A stretch of DNA of 64,000 nucleotides, taken from NCBI GenBank assembly GCA_035048815.1, contig JAUCBN010000007.1:565501-629500 (forward strand), read 5' to 3'. Source of the stretch: Abelmoschus esculentus. Lineage: Eukaryota; Streptophyta; Magnoliopsida; Malvales; Malvaceae. Each line of letters begins with the position of its first letter. Position 1 is the first letter of the stretch. Shown piece by piece: positions 1 through 12,690 of the stretch. Made by a program: the position numbers and the translations under genes. Under the pieces are notes generated by a model. It was not told the origin of the DNA, ran no database searches, and saw only the letters and a list, made by a program, of their open reading frames with translations.

Positions 1-2
1 GA

Positions 3-212
3 CGGTACAGGGAAGAAGACGATGGGATTAGAACATGGTTGGAAAGTTTGGGTCTAGGCCGATACGCCCCAGTTTTCGAAATCCATGAAGTAGACGAGGA
101 AATTCTGCCATTGTTAACACTGGAAGATTTGAAGGACATGGGAATAAATGCGGTTGGTTCAAGAAGGAAACTCTTTAGCGCAATCCAGAGGCTCGGTAAA
201 GGCTTTTCCTAA
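3..212 (+). CDS. SAM-domain protein, C-terminal end (partial)
   Basis: This is the last stretch of an open frame that enters from the left edge and stops with TAA at 210-212, giving about 69 residues. Most of it is a sterile alpha motif (SAM) domain: the TWLESLGLGRYAPVF start, the LLTLEDLKDMGI turn and the GSRRKLFSAIQRL end are all typical. SAM domains mediate protein-protein or protein-RNA contacts, so the domain alone does not fix a function. The SAM domain sits at the very C-terminus, as in several small plant SAM proteins. The N-terminal part and start are outside the window, so the exact family member cannot be named. The following non-coding sequence fits a 3' UTR. Confidence 0.85.
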   Translation, partial: RYREEDDGIRTWLESLGLGRYAPVFEIHEVDEEILPLLTLEDLKDMGINAVGSRRKLFSAIQRLGKGFS

Positions 213-3200
213 CATTTTTAAGCAATTTGAAACCAGAATTTTGTCAGGCATGGCAGGCAATGTAAGAATTTGAGCCCTTATTATCTGTTTCCATGCTTAC
301 CTTCTCTTTGATGCAGTGAAAGTATGAGAATTTGTAGAATTTTGTAGGAGAATTTTTTAGTCTGGTGCTAAGTTTTTGCTGTGCAATGTGCTTATGGTAA
401 GCTAACAATAATTGGAAACTCCATTAAAAGAAAGTGTGTAACAAAATAAGGCAATTTCAATCATATTCTGACTTGATTATGAAATGGACATGGAATGTAT
501 CTTTGCATTTCCACTGTTTTAACAGGACTAGTCATTTTCCTTAGAAGATTGACGACATATACTATATTGGACAGTTACCTTGAATCCAAGTACATAGCAA
601 TGAAGAAATCACTTGTTGAAAATTTAAGACTACTTCATACAGTTCTGCTCTATCTGTAAATGTTGTGATACTAGATGCATGTGTACTTCAACCTAATATT
701 TTTGAACTTTGTTTACCCGTTTTATTGTGTTTTTCAGATCAATATCAAAGTCTGAAACTCTGCTTCTTTGCCATGTTTTCTTATGTTTATATAAATCTTT
801 TGTTGATTATGGACAACACATCAGAACTTTCTTCTTTAGCCTAGAATTCTATGTGTGTGTTTGTGTACATAAGCAATCAAGTGAATAGAAGAAAAACCGG
901 TGTTCGAACCTGGCAATACAATCTATGCCGGATAAGGTAAGCATCATCTCTTTTGTTTAGTTAGTGTCTCAAGTTCCCGATCGGAACCCGTTTTAGAGCA
1001 GTCTGAGGAAATGGATTCTGTGAATTTCATGAATGGAAGAGATTCAGGCCATGCATGAAAGATTAGAGCCAGTGAGGATAGCCAAAGGAGACTGCCTAGA
1101 AAACCGATTTAACGAGGACCTTTCAGTCGAAAACCCAGGATCGGGTAATTTAGGCAAGTCATCCTTGGCTACCTTACCAGACTCTAAATCTCCATACAAG
1201 ACCTCTCTTCCTTGCGTTTTCAGTTTGATGAAACAGCAATTGAGAGAACCCCAATTTATAGCCAATGGAAAATGGGGAATCCAACAGCTGCAAAATAGCT
1301 AATTCATGGCCCTAAACATCTCTATTTCCCTTATTTGTTGCTTTCTCTTTCTTTTTTTTCTGACACATAGCGAACATTAAAACACCAACGTGTCCGTTGA
1401 CAGAACACATTCCTCGTGAACCTGAAGGAACATAGAATGTTTGATAAATGTCCTTTTTTCTATTCATGTTGTTTTCATGTTTCACCTCTGTCCTCCATGA
1501 TTGAAAATAACCCTTCATTCGTGGTCAGATATACATGGTGAACCTGACTTCGGTGCAATGATATTAATATCACATCAGGAAAAAAAATTATGACGAGAGT
1601 AAGTGTTGATGATCGGTTGGTCGGAATTTTTTATTTGCACTCATCCATTTTCCTTGGGTTCTAGATTCAAGACCCAACAGGAGCATACATTTTCTTACAG
1701 TCTTTCTCTCTCCCTCTAGGTAGAAGTAAAATTAGTATTTGTCAAAAAAAATAAAATCCTAATTATTCTCTCGTTTTAATTGTACATGTTTTTGCAATTC
1801 TAGGTTTGGTAAAATATCGATATAATTTGAATTCGAATATAAACACGATCAAATATTAAGTCATTTTTTACTTTTACCTAATAAGAATGTCAAATACTGT
1901 TCAATCTCCATTGTCACCATCAATAAAGTTTTGGGTAATTTCATTCCCTTTTGCCTTCAACATAACATCATTTTGACACTTGAAATGTCTACCATTTTCA
2001 AAATTCCAAGCTTCTTGAGTTCAAAAGTAATGTTTTTCCAGATAAGAGTTTGACTTAGTGATGCGTCAGTTGCAGTCGACTTTATACGATGTGGGGTTCT
2101 CATTTTTTTCATATGAAATAAATAAATAAATAAGGTTCTCATCCTCCTTGTAGTGTAAAAGATACGAATAAGAACGCATAGAAGATTATATGTAAGACAT
2201 AAATAATATAATTTATCATATTAATATTTTTTATTGACAATGATCATATCAAAAAATTAAAAATTGAATTATTATAATAAAAATCAATTTAAATGACCAA
2301 AATAAAAGTATCCTAAATATTTAGTGACTAGACGTGTGATTTACCTTATTATTTAGGTAACGTCTAATTTTCACAAGGAAGATCTCTCATTAAAGAGTAT
2401 CACGTGAAAATTTTATTTTTTAGTAGTATAAATATGGTTATAAAGTATTATTTACTATATATATATTTAATATTTTAATAATATAAAGATATTTTTTAAA
2501 TAAAATGATTTGATCTTTTATTTTATAATAGGAAAGTCATTTATTTTTTATTGAGACATTTATTATATTATCGTTAAAATCTGTTTTGGATATGCATTAA
2601 AACTTTTTTCGGTCATACACCTCTATTTGCGATTTTTTACTTAAATATAGATATTATATTTATAAGATAAATGTTAAAATCTAAACTTATAACAAACCAA
2701 TATAAATATATTTTATCACTCGATTAATTAATATTTAATTCCAAAAATAAGTGTCATCTTTTCTTAAAATTTATGATTTTATATGGTTTTTATTGTTAAA
2801 TGAATAAAATGGACGACTGATTTTTTTTTTAAATGATAATCTATACATAATTCACTGTATCAATCTTTTATTCCATTTTAATTCTAACTATCAAAAACAC
2901 TTGTAACTGGATAACTGGATATAATATCTATATATATTTATAGTGATTTTTATCACAAACGATTTTAATTTACTATCATTTATTTTTAATTTATATTAAT
3001 TGTCTTATTTATTTATTTTAAATTTTAGTTAAAGAGTTATTATGGTGAATTGAGGTTGCTTAAAAATTTTCTCTCACTTTATAAAAACTCACCTTGCATA
3101 TTTCTTTAGTTTTGGCTTAATACTCAATTTAGTCCTTGAATTTTATTTGTGTTATCACTTTAGTATAAGCAATTTTATTCCATTTTTAATAATTTAATAT

Positions 3201-3290
3201 TTAATTTTTATTTGAACAAAGAAGAGTTAAACAAAATTAAAAAAGACAAGAACTTCGTCGCATGTCCATATCTTCCGTCTCGGCTCCAAC
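213..3290. other. 3' flank of the SAM gene and AT-rich spacer
   Basis: The first several hundred bases have moderate GC and fit a 3' UTR or downstream exon. A GTAAGC donor-like site lies near 936-941, and an unassigned 89-codon frame (1033-1302, +) follows; I recognise no domain in it. From about 1550 the sequence becomes very AT-rich, with no supportable gene up to the CASP-like gene. Confidence 0.5.
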
Positions 3291-4019
3291 TTAGATTTGT
3301 CGAGACTTCCCGGCGGAGATGACGGTAAGCAACAGCAAACAAACCACTGACAGATAAGACAGAATCAAAGAAACCATCACCCTGTCACAGTATTTATCCA
3401 AACGGTCACAGATTTCAATCCAACCGGCGTGGCTGTTACCATATCGGCCCACGTATCCAATCGCCGTCCCCGCCGCCACGCCGGAAAGCGTCAGCGACAT
3501 CATCAACTAAAATGTACAACAACACAGAGTTTTAATTTAAAAACAAAACAAAACCTACGAGCTTGAAATTTAAAACCGACACAGACAGTCGGACACTACC
3601 AGATCGTGTAGGAACAGTAGAAAGAAGCTCGTAGGAGTCAAGCCATGGCGGAGGTAGAAGAACACGAACATCAAGGAGAGAAAAGTTAAGCAACAAGCAA
3701 ACGCGTTTGCAAACGCGAAGAACCTGAAAAAAACAAAACAAAACCAGAAGATTCATCCAGCACTAGAAAAAAAGGGTTTTGTTCTGTAAATTATGATGGG
3801 TTTCTTTGTTTTTTCTTACTTGAAAGCTGAAGAATACGTATACCGAGCGTCGAACTGCAAGCCGAACACCTCCACCGTTTGCTTGGCGGTGACGATCGTC
3901 CATGTGGCGGCTAAAGCAGTCGACATCGCAATGACTCTCAACCCAATTTGCGCGCAGAGGGTAACCATATTTGTTTTCCGATGTTGGTTTTCTGAGAACT
4001 TGGCTCCACCGCGTTCCAT
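3291..4019 (-). CDS. CASP-like membrane protein (CASPL, subgroup 1-like)
   Basis: Three exons join in phase: 4019-3820, 3723-3600 and 3506-3291, giving 179 residues. All introns have GT-AG borders. The product has four hydrophobic segments in the Casparian-strip membrane protein (CASP/MARVEL) pattern. The first carries the family's conserved Arg (LCAQIGLRVIAMS), and the third ends in the conserved HDL with its Asp at the exon 2/3 junction. The last helix is followed by a very short tail. CASP-like proteins form plasma-membrane scaffolds and, in the endodermis, organise Casparian strips; the role of most CASPLs is unknown. Length matches the family (about 180-200 residues). Exon 3 has no ATG at its 5' end, so it cannot be a separate gene. 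The 1F/1D-like subgroup assignment is inference. Confidence 0.87.
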
Positions 4020-7000
4020 TGGAAGGGATCAGCTGATTCAGGTCTTGAAAAGGAAAGAAAAACCAGAGGAAAACTGATATAAAAATGAAGTTAGCGATGG
4101 TTTTTATAGAAGAAGACAGTGAAGAATCACTATTTTCACTGCATTTAATCAATTTAACGTTACCAAAAACCGAAAATGGTGGGTGTTGCAGCTTTTAATC
4201 TAGGAAAACAAATGATTTTGTTACGAGACAAAATGGTTTTAAATTGTCTGCGCGATGGATTTTTATTAGTGTCTTATTTTAAATTTAATGAGTTTAAAAT
4301 TTAAAATTTAGAGTTTAAAGTTATGGATTATAGTTATAATTTAAAAACTTAGGATTATGTTTAGGGTCAAGAGTTTAAAATATATAAAAAATAAGATTAG
4401 GATTTAAAATTTAAATTTTTAAATATTTTTATTTGAAAGTATAAAAAGAGATATAATTAAGGGAAAAAAATCTACTCCAAAAAGGTAAGTTTTTTAGAAA
4501 TTTAAGTTTAGTTTATCATTGTTTTCAAAAAATATGGTAAAAAAATTATTTAAAAAATTACTTTTAAAGGTACTTAATTCTAAATTTGGTATTTAAGTGT
4601 TTATCTGTCAAATTTTTAAAAGATAAACAATCATTTTAAATATAATATATTTAAATTCTTTAATGCTATAATATATAAAATATATTAACTTAAATTATCA
4701 TAAAATTATTTTTATTAATAAATATATAATTTTCTAATAATTATATATGTTTTATGAAAATATAATAAAATAAAAAAAATATTATATAATTTTAAAATTA
4801 AAAATATTTTATTAATTATTTAAGTATATTTTCATAAAAATTATAAATTTATAAATTATACATAAATAAAATAAAAAATAAAGTTTAAAAATATAATTTG
4901 GTCCCTCAAATACTTTTTCAACTGTAAAATTAAAAAATGTATATATTTTTTTTTACGTTTGGGTTAAAAATATAATATTTCTTTAAAAGTTAATTAGTTT
5001 TAGATAAAAAAAAAACAATGCTAAACAAAGCCTAATAAAATAATGTTGTACAATTAGGATGAACAAGTAGTTAAAGAGACGGTCATCTTCTATTAAAAAT
5101 TTAAAATTGATATTTATTAATGTAGGACGTAAAAAAATTATGTATTTTTATAAAAAAATATTTGTCTTACCTAAGATTTTTTAAATATAAGTTTGTCTCC
5201 TTAAATTTTTTTAATTTAAAGTAAAAATAATAAATTTAAAAATTTATCTAAACAACCTAAAATATTATATAGTATTTTTATAATATTTTAAGTCAAAGTT
5301 TTTAAGATTAATTTTTTATATTTCAACAAATTTTATAAATATATTACAAAAATTTGTCATTTTAACTTTTTTAAATAAATTTTAAAATTTTATTTTAAAT
5401 TATAAATTGAGATGTATTTTTTTATATTCTCCAAAATAATATATTTGTGCCATTACTACCGGCGCACTATTTGATTTGACTTCCCAAATTTAATGTTAAT
5501 TTAAATTAGACCCCAGTCATTTTTTTTGAAATTATAATTTAATTGATATTATTTAAATTAAATTTTAAATTTAAGTTTGAATAAACTTTTAAATGTGATA
5601 TTTTTTAATAAAAAATATTTCTATTTTTATCTAAAGGTAAAAAAAACGAGATTTTAAGTAATGAGATCCTCCTGTTAATCTTAAATTCGAGATTTAAAAA
5701 AATCTAAGATTTGAGATTGAGATAGCAAAACGTCATAAAAATCTTTTTTAAAATTAAGTAAAAAGACAAAAAAATCTTCGGGTTAAAACAATTGTCTCTC
5801 CTCGTTTCATATACTTCCGTCCCTAATAACAGATGAGTAGTTTTGATCAATTAATCATCGATATTTGTTATGAATTTTATAATTTTGAATGGCGAAGGAA
5901 TCCTACTATGTATTGGTAATATTTATTACTGTAACCGTACCTTTAGAAAACTGTACAAAGTGAAGTGTTTTATGAAACCGTGTCCTAAGGCAAATGGACA
6001 TACCTTTTGATTTGGTTTCAGTTAGTTGTGTTGTGGGAATCGCACTTCAAACAAAGGAAAGTTTGAGTTGACTTGTGTCTCGGTTACTCGTAAATCCCAC
6101 TTCCCTAGAGGCTGTGAAACGTAGAAACGTTCAGCTGAAAGCAGCATTGATCGAGAAGGGTGGGAAAGGAAGGGTAGTTTTGGATATTAGATCGTATTTA
6201 ATTAAAAAAATCAAATATTTAAAATATTAAATCGGTAAAATAACGATTCGTATCTGAATATATGACTTCAGGAAGGGAAGAGAGTACTTTAAACGGTGAC
6301 GAATTGTGTTTTGAGCGATAGATAAATTGAATATTTTTTTTTATTTTTAGTTTTTGATGGTCTAATCTCGTACCTATTACAACGACTCTTTTAAAATTTA
6401 AAATTTTAAAGGATCGACTAAAGAGGTTATTTCACGTGTTTCTTGAACACATTTAAATTTTACTTGTATATTAATAAAATAACACATAAAATACAAACAT
6501 AAATCGTGTATATTAATTAAACAAAATAAACTCAACTCATATAAAATATCTCACACAACATCAACCCATCATGCAAATAGGTTCGAATATAAAATAACAA
6601 GATTGAAATACAAAGGAAAAACAATATGTTAAAAATAAAATAAGGGTAGGGATTTAAATAAAAATAATGCTAAATTAAAAGAAGGAAAAACAAAATTTAC
6701 CATTGGGCGATCAAAATTAAATAAAATAAATTTTGAAGGGTTAAGTTAGGTATTAACCCATTTAAAACAAATTCAGTTACAAAAATTATAATGCCAAACT
6801 CTGTTCGAACATATTTCTAAAAACACGAAAATTAACGTCTCTTGATCATAAACAAAACCATAGAGAAAAAAGATAAAAGAACAACTAGCTCAAAGACTTT
6901 AAACAAAAAAATATAAAACGTCATCAAAGCTCGACGACGAAGGTAAAAACATTAAAAATACATATTACATAATTAAGGCACGTTGACAACACGTTTATTA

Positions 7001-7368
7001 CAAAAAAAAAAATACGAACAAGAGTGATGACTAAACTTGTATCTAGATCTAATTCGAGGGTCCAAAACAGAAAAATCAACAAGATATTCAAACTAGTTCG
7101 AGGGTCTGAAATAGAAAAATCAATAGGATAATCAAAAGAGCGTCATCTTGATCAGTCATTGCAACATCAATTTCAATCTTAAAAGAAAAACAAATAAAAA
7201 AGAGTACCAAAAAACAAAAAACAAAAACGTACAAAAAACTAGAAAAAAACGTATTACAAAGATAAAATTATTAAAATAAAAAGACTCATACACAAAAGAC
7301 AAAATCAATAAATAAAAACAATAACCAAATTGTTGACACTAACACTAAAATTGATATCGTTGTCGGTC
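4020..7368. other. AT-rich spacer with degenerate repeats
   Basis: This is the presumed promoter side of the CASP-like gene followed by strongly AT-rich DNA. No coding frame is supportable. From about 6500 the sequence resembles an old retroelement remnant; see the repeat entries at 6838-7210 and 39230-39650. Confidence 0.5.
6838..7210. repeat. Dispersed repeat, copy 1 (partner near 39.2-39.65 kb)
   Basis: This stretch shares short blocks in the same order with 39230-39650: a GAGGGTCCAAAA-type block, a run of AGA/AAATCA-rich sequence, then CGTC(T)TCTTGATCAGTC. Inside this copy a 44-bp unit is tandemly duplicated (7053-7096 and 7097-7140), beginning TTCGAGGGTC. The element type is not recognised. 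An old non-LTR or LTR remnant is possible. Confidence 0.5.
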
Positions 7369-7369
7369 T

Positions 7370-7430
<61 letters not shown>
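7370..7430. repeat. (ATA)n microsatellite, about 20 units
   Basis: This is an uninterrupted ATA/TAA trinucleotide run of about 61 bp. Perfect arrays of this length are usually polymorphic between accessions. Confidence 0.97.
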
Positions 7431-9070
7431 TCAGCAGACGTAGAAATCAACTAGCACCAACCTATTCATAATCACAGTTTATATTTTTCCATAAACCGTC
7501 TCTGATTGCTTTACTTTCCCTTCTTTTTACGCATACCCAATCAGCACATACAATTAATCAGATTTTGTCGTAGTTTTGTTGTAATAACTAAGAATGTGCA
7601 TTCCGATTCAGAGAATCAATTCCAATCCTTCTTCTTGCAAATGGAAACCCTAAAAACAATAATTAGGATCAAATTTGGAAGGTGGTGGAGAAAGCTTCTA
7701 AAGTTTACGTGTAAATCCATGCCCATGAATACACAGAATCACGTGGAAATAAAACCAGACAGAGACCTAACACAATGATGTGAGGATGGCTTTACTACTT
7801 TCTTTGGGGTTAGTATTCATTTTAGAAATTTAAAGATTTCATAACATTAGCTTTTTTTTTTAAGATATTGGTAGGTAAAGTTGGTTTTTGTTAGGTTTAA
7901 CAATATTTGACTTATTTGTATTCGAATCTCGTAGGTATTTGACTTGTTAGTAAGACGTGTTGATCGTTAATCAATTAAAGATACTTTAAAGAGAATATTT
8001 TATTTAAAAATTAAAATGTTTGGGTTAAAATACTTTAAAAAATATAAACTAAAATAATAGTTTAATAAAATGTTAGGGGCTAATTTGCTTAACCTTTTAT
8101 AAAAATTATATTTTATACATTACTGGCGGAAATAATTTTTTAGAGTTTAGAATTTATAGTTCTAGATTTAAGGTTTGAGTTTATAATTTAGGGTTTATGA
8201 TAATATGATTAGAGATTAAATTTTAACATATAAACCTTAAATTCTTAAACATAAATATCCAAACCTTAAATTTTAACCTTAAGTTTTACAATCTAACAAA
8301 TTACCAACCAATTATTTTAACAATACATTAACAAATTAACACTAAACTTAACTAATTACAACTAATTCAACTAATTATACAATGAAAATGTTTTACATTT
8401 TTTTATTGTTGAGTGACTGAAATGAGTGACTTAAATTAATAATATGAGTCATCCGTTTCAGTTATCTAACGATCCAAAAATTTTACACTATTTAACTTGA
8501 TTATATCTCCTTTAACGATAATCCCCCTTAAAAAATTGACATCCATAAATAAATTTTCTGAACTAGTCACTAAGAGTCGGTGGTCCTCGAAATTAGGGTT
8601 TTACGCTTAGCTTTTGCATTGAATCTTATTATCCTTTCCATCCATAGAAAAGAAAATGAGTTGTGGATTGCAGACCTTGTAGGCTTCATCCTTTTTGATT
8701 CCACCACCATTTATTTCAACTCAGCTGAGAGGCATTTTTGCCTTAAAAAAATGAACTTTACAGAGAATCCTAATGGAGTAATTGTGGTGTTTACTTGCAA
8801 AGGGACATTTGCTACCATCCATGGAGATGTTCCCATTATTGTTTATTAAAGTATTAAGCTTTTTATTTTACTTATTGTCTTTAACTTTAATTGCTTCAAC
8901 ATTAAAATTGATTTGGATTTTGAGATACATTAAAAATTGAGTGAGCAAAGATATTTATGTTGATTTATTTTATATGAGTTCGAATCTCATATTTATCTAA
9001 GAATGTCAATATCTCTGTAACTAATAAAAACTGATTCGGATCTTGAGATTATGAGCTAACAAAAATTTTA
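7431..9070. other. Spacer with weak small ORFs
   Basis: A 45-codon ATG frame starts at 7641 (+), ends at 7778 and encodes a basic peptide beginning METLKTIIRIKFGRWWRK. It lies in a slightly less AT-rich patch but matches no family I know. A second frame (8580-8849, +) lacks a good start and any domain. A SINE-like B-box motif (GAGTTCGAATCTC) lies near 8978-8990. No gene is called. Confidence 0.35.
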
Positions 9071-9468
9071 GGCCAATGGTACTTGAAGTCCTTAAAATTT
9101 TGAAAAAAATCAATTAAGTCTTTGATTTTTTTCCATATAATTAAGCTCTCAAACTAATATAAATCAATTAAGTCCATTGATCAATTTTAACGATCAATTG
9201 TTAATAGTTTTCTGACATGTTACTATCACGTGGCACACTACAATTCTGTCGAATGATATTTATTATTTTTATAATTTTTTAAGAAATTTTAAAATAAAAT
9301 AAAAAAATCCATATAACATACAGTAACAAGATACATGGCACTAATTGATCTTAAAAAATATTAAAAATATTATTAAATTTTAAAGGTATGTGCTTAATTG
9401 CGTGCAAAAAATTCATAGACTTTATCATCCTTTTTCACAAGTTTAAGGACTTATAATATTTTTAAGCC
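9071..9468. mobile_element. Non-autonomous DNA transposon or MITE remnant, 8-bp TSD
   Basis: The 398-bp segment is bounded by an exact 8-bp direct duplication, AAATTTTA, at 9063-9070 and 9469-9476. Its two ends are imperfect inverted copies: the left end has GGCC...CTTGAAGTCCTTAAA, and the reverse complement of the right end has GGCTT...ATAAGTCCTTAAA. Both ends also carry an AATTAAG(TCT/TC) block in the same order. There is no coding capacity. An 8-bp duplication is typical of hAT-type elements, but the TIR does not show a clean hAT consensus, so the superfamily is open. The duplication is AT-rich and could in principle arise by chance. Confidence 0.6.
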
Positions 9469-10849
9469 AAATTTTATGATTGGCTTTTTTTTTTTCTAAT
9501 TATATATCAAATCTTAATCTTTCCTAAAAGAAAGTGGAAAGTGTTTCTAAACGAAGGAAATATAGTGTTCATAGTGAATCTTTCTTAAAAGAATGTAATT
9601 ACGCTCCTATCTCTTAAATAAGGTTGAATATTCAAATAAATTTTTATAATACCTGATTTAAATTAACCGATTAATATATAAGTCATATATAGTTATATGA
9701 AATAAAAAAGTTCTCGATTATTGACTCAAATTCAAAGTCTATTGAGATGTATCATATCTTAATTTTTTTAAGATGAAATTTTGATTCTATCGTAGTTAAG
9801 GTTGAGAATATTTAGTAGCATTTTATTTTAGAATAAATTAATTTTTAATATTTTATTTGAATTTTAATTATTTTATATTTTATATTAGAATAAAATTATA
9901 TTTCATATATATATATATTTGATAGGTTAGATGTCATGTTATTTAAAATATATTATCGTATGCATATGACATGTCATGATGGTTAAAAAATAAGCTATTT
10001 GTCAAAAAGATATAGGTTAAGGGCTAAATTTATCTTAAAAAAAGAATAAGGGCTAAAACGCTAAAAATTATAAACGTTAAAGGTTAAATTCATCTTTATG
10101 CCTTTTATATATATATATATAAAGTAAAAACAAAATCTTGAAAGAGATTATAATATATAATAAATTTTAGATTATTATTATTATAACGTATAATCAAATA
10201 ATAAACTTTGATTAAATATAATTAATTAAAAAAATGAATATTAGATTTGTATATTTATTTGATATTAAACTTCACCCGATTCGAGAAAAATAATAAAAAT
10301 AATATATATTATATAAAAATATATAAATATATTAAGTTTAGTCGAAGAACTTTTACCCTAAACCTAACATTGATCCGATTTAATTTTTCAAAAAACCGAT
10401 CCAAACTCAAACTTATTTTTTTAATAAAAAAACTCGCCTCTATTGGTTGGGTCAGAACTTACCGATTTTGGGTCAAATTGTCATTCCTAGATATGAATCA
10501 CATGATATGATGATATTTTTTTATTCTAATACTTAGTATTTATTTTTAATGTGATTCGTATTCGTAAAAGACATTAAATAATTCACTCGAAATGACCCAA
10601 CACAAAGTCTATCAACTAATTGTGTCAAACTCAAACTTAATATAAATTTGAAACCCAAATTAACCCGGCCTAAAATAAAACCGACTTAAAATTATCTGAC
10701 CTGAAATGAACCCGACCTAAAGTCCATCCAAACCTGAATTAACCTGTCAATTAATTGATTCAAACTCACATTGTTTTTACCCGATTTAAAATGAATCCGA
10801 TCCCACATGACCGAATCGAGTTAATACCCAGTTGATTACCTATTTTTAC
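9469..10849. other. AT-rich spacer with degenerate GACCC/AACCCGACC-like repeats
   Basis: No gene is visible. From about 10560 to 10850 the sequence repeats short related blocks such as AACCCGACCTAAA and ACCCGATTTAAAATGAA. The same style of degenerate repeat recurs at 48730-49110. This looks like old, internally repetitive transposable-element DNA. Confidence 0.45.
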
Positions 10850-11062
10850 ATCCCTAACGAGGTAAGATTAACATCCTTTAGAGTTGTGTAGTGGGATGGA
10901 GTCGACGTTCGATGGGTCTCGCAACATTGACGAAAGAACATTTATTCGGTCCGACAGGACCTGACCTAAAATCTAGTCGTATCCTTAACGACGGTAAGAT
11001 TAACGTCCTTTAGAGTTGTGTGGTGGGATGGAGTCGACGTTCGATGGGTCTCGCAACATTGG
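10850..11062. repeat. Direct duplication of about 80 bp (two copies, offset about 132 bp)
   Basis: The segment at 10861-10930 recurs at 10993-11062 with only a few differences. Shared core blocks are GGTAAGATTAAC, CCTTTAGAGTTGTGT and GTCGACGTTCGATGGGTCTC. Similarity continues leftward into CATCCCTAACGA / TATCCTTAACGA. The copies are separated by about 60 bp of unrelated sequence. Confidence 0.9.
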
Positions 11063-11348
11063 CTAAAACCCGAGGAAACTCGATTTACTTGACTTTTCAT
11101 TAATATGCATATTGCGTGTTCATAGGTGTTACTTTTGTTTAGTGGTGTAGGATTGAGGGGTGAAATTTTACGGCAAGATAAATTGGATAAATGATTGACA
11201 AAGGTTAGGGAATGAGATCCGACGATGGACAAAGGTAATTAAAGAGCATGGACTACTGGTATCACAAATCACATTTGAACTCGAGAAAAATCACATGAAA
11301 TATATGTATATGTATATGTAGACAATGGTGTATTGTGTTTTCTTTGCA

Positions 11349-12690
11349 GGAATTGGGTTCAAAAGTGTCTTTTTGATCGGTTCCCAGCGTTACATATTCA
11401 GCAATGTCTGTGAATTGATGAGAATCAAACTCTTGATGTGATTAGAAAGGTTTATGGTTCGAGCTCTGCACTTCCGACCACGGTCATTGTGCTGCCCTTG
11501 AAGCCTGACAAGGTCAAGCCTGTGAAACAGCAAGTGTTGAATCCGAAGTGTGGCTGTTCCTTTCGAAGATCAAGCGTCTTTCGGTTAGGGAACACAACCA
11601 AACCAAGAAAGAAACAATTTTGGAATGGCTTCAAAACCAGGCACAGGTTGTTTCCCTGAGTGTGTGTAACCACGCAGCTGCTCTTGTGGACCAACTTGGT
11701 CGCAAACCGAAGCTTGCTATAACCTATGATCACTTCTTGCATCATTCGTCCTTGAAAGAATTTGTAAAAAGATCAGAAGTTGTTTATTTGTGTGTCATCA
11801 TGCCACTGGTAGATAACTATGGTAATGTGAATGCGAACACGAATAGGAAGATTCTTTTATCATCTGTTACTATAAAAATAATGTTTTCTCGGTGCTCTCT
11901 CATGCTATAGACAGCTGAAGGGAACATCCTATAAGTTTCCCTCCGAGTTGGTGAATTGCATCCTCTTTGGTCCAGAGAGGATGCTAAGGACTAAGAAGTG
12001 CCATCTTCCATGGTGTTACAGTTGATGCTAAGAAGCAAAGCACACTGCTAGCCCGCCACCTTGATATGGATTCGGATTTTGCCACAATCATTCGAATATA
12101 TCATTTCTTGGCAAAAGCGGAACCGTTGCCCGATAATGTAGCTAAACGGTTAATCTGAATCCCTGATGGAAATCAGCTTGGAAGGTGGGTAGAACCTGAT
12201 GAATGTGTTCTACATGATAAAAATGGTCTCACTGGGTTGCAATTCAATGTTTTGGAGAAACACTCTAAGAACAAAGTCCCACTGCATTGTCAAATCAAAT
12301 CCTTCACTTGATGATTATCGTAGGAAGCTGCTCAGTCCCTTCTCATTCCCAATGTGATAAGTGCTTATAATAATTAATATTTTGTATTTAATCTCACTTT
12401 GACGATTTTAAGCATGAAAAACTAACGTGACACTCGATCAGCAGTTTTTAAAAAATAACACCAACAACGCTTAATAATTTATCAGCTGCTTCTAGAAGAC
12501 AATGTCACACTGTCCTTGGGACACTAGAACAAGTTGCAGTTGCACATACTTTGTTACCGTCTTCAGGTGAAAACCATGAAGTTGGAGCAAGTCGAATGGT
12601 GTGTTGGGACACAGAGTGCTCGAAGTTCTTTATTCAGAAGATGGTTGAATCATATCCTACGGACAAATCTCATGGGAAGCTTATAATTAT
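11349..12690 (+). pseudogene. Degenerate NO VEIN-like (histidine kinase/gyrase B/HSP90-like ATPase family) pseudogene
   Basis: Discontinuous coding pieces in all three forward frames follow the order of one large protein. Readable pieces are NWVQKCLFDRFPALHIQQC, LPLKPDKVKPVKQQ, LSKIKRLSVREHN, QLGRKPKLAITYDHFLHH, HLDMDSDFATIIRIY, WVEPDECVLHDKNGL and WDTECSKFFIQKMVESYP. I recognise these as the plant family of very large nuclear proteins annotated as histidine kinase-, DNA gyrase B- and HSP90-like ATPases, related to NO VEIN. The intact proteins are far larger, so this copy has internal deletions, frameshifts and stops (for example within 11640-11660 and near 12157). The longest surviving frame is 11548-11910. 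It cannot encode a functional protein. The family call comes from memory of conserved segments and is moderately sure. Confidence 0.62.

Noticed and set aside
3763..4152. 129-codon minus-strand frame over the CASP-like exon 1
   Set aside because: It is in the wrong frame relative to the well-supported CASP-like model and carries no domain.
8580..8849. 89-codon plus-strand frame
   Set aside because: It begins without a true ATG, has no recognisable domain and no splice or promoter context.
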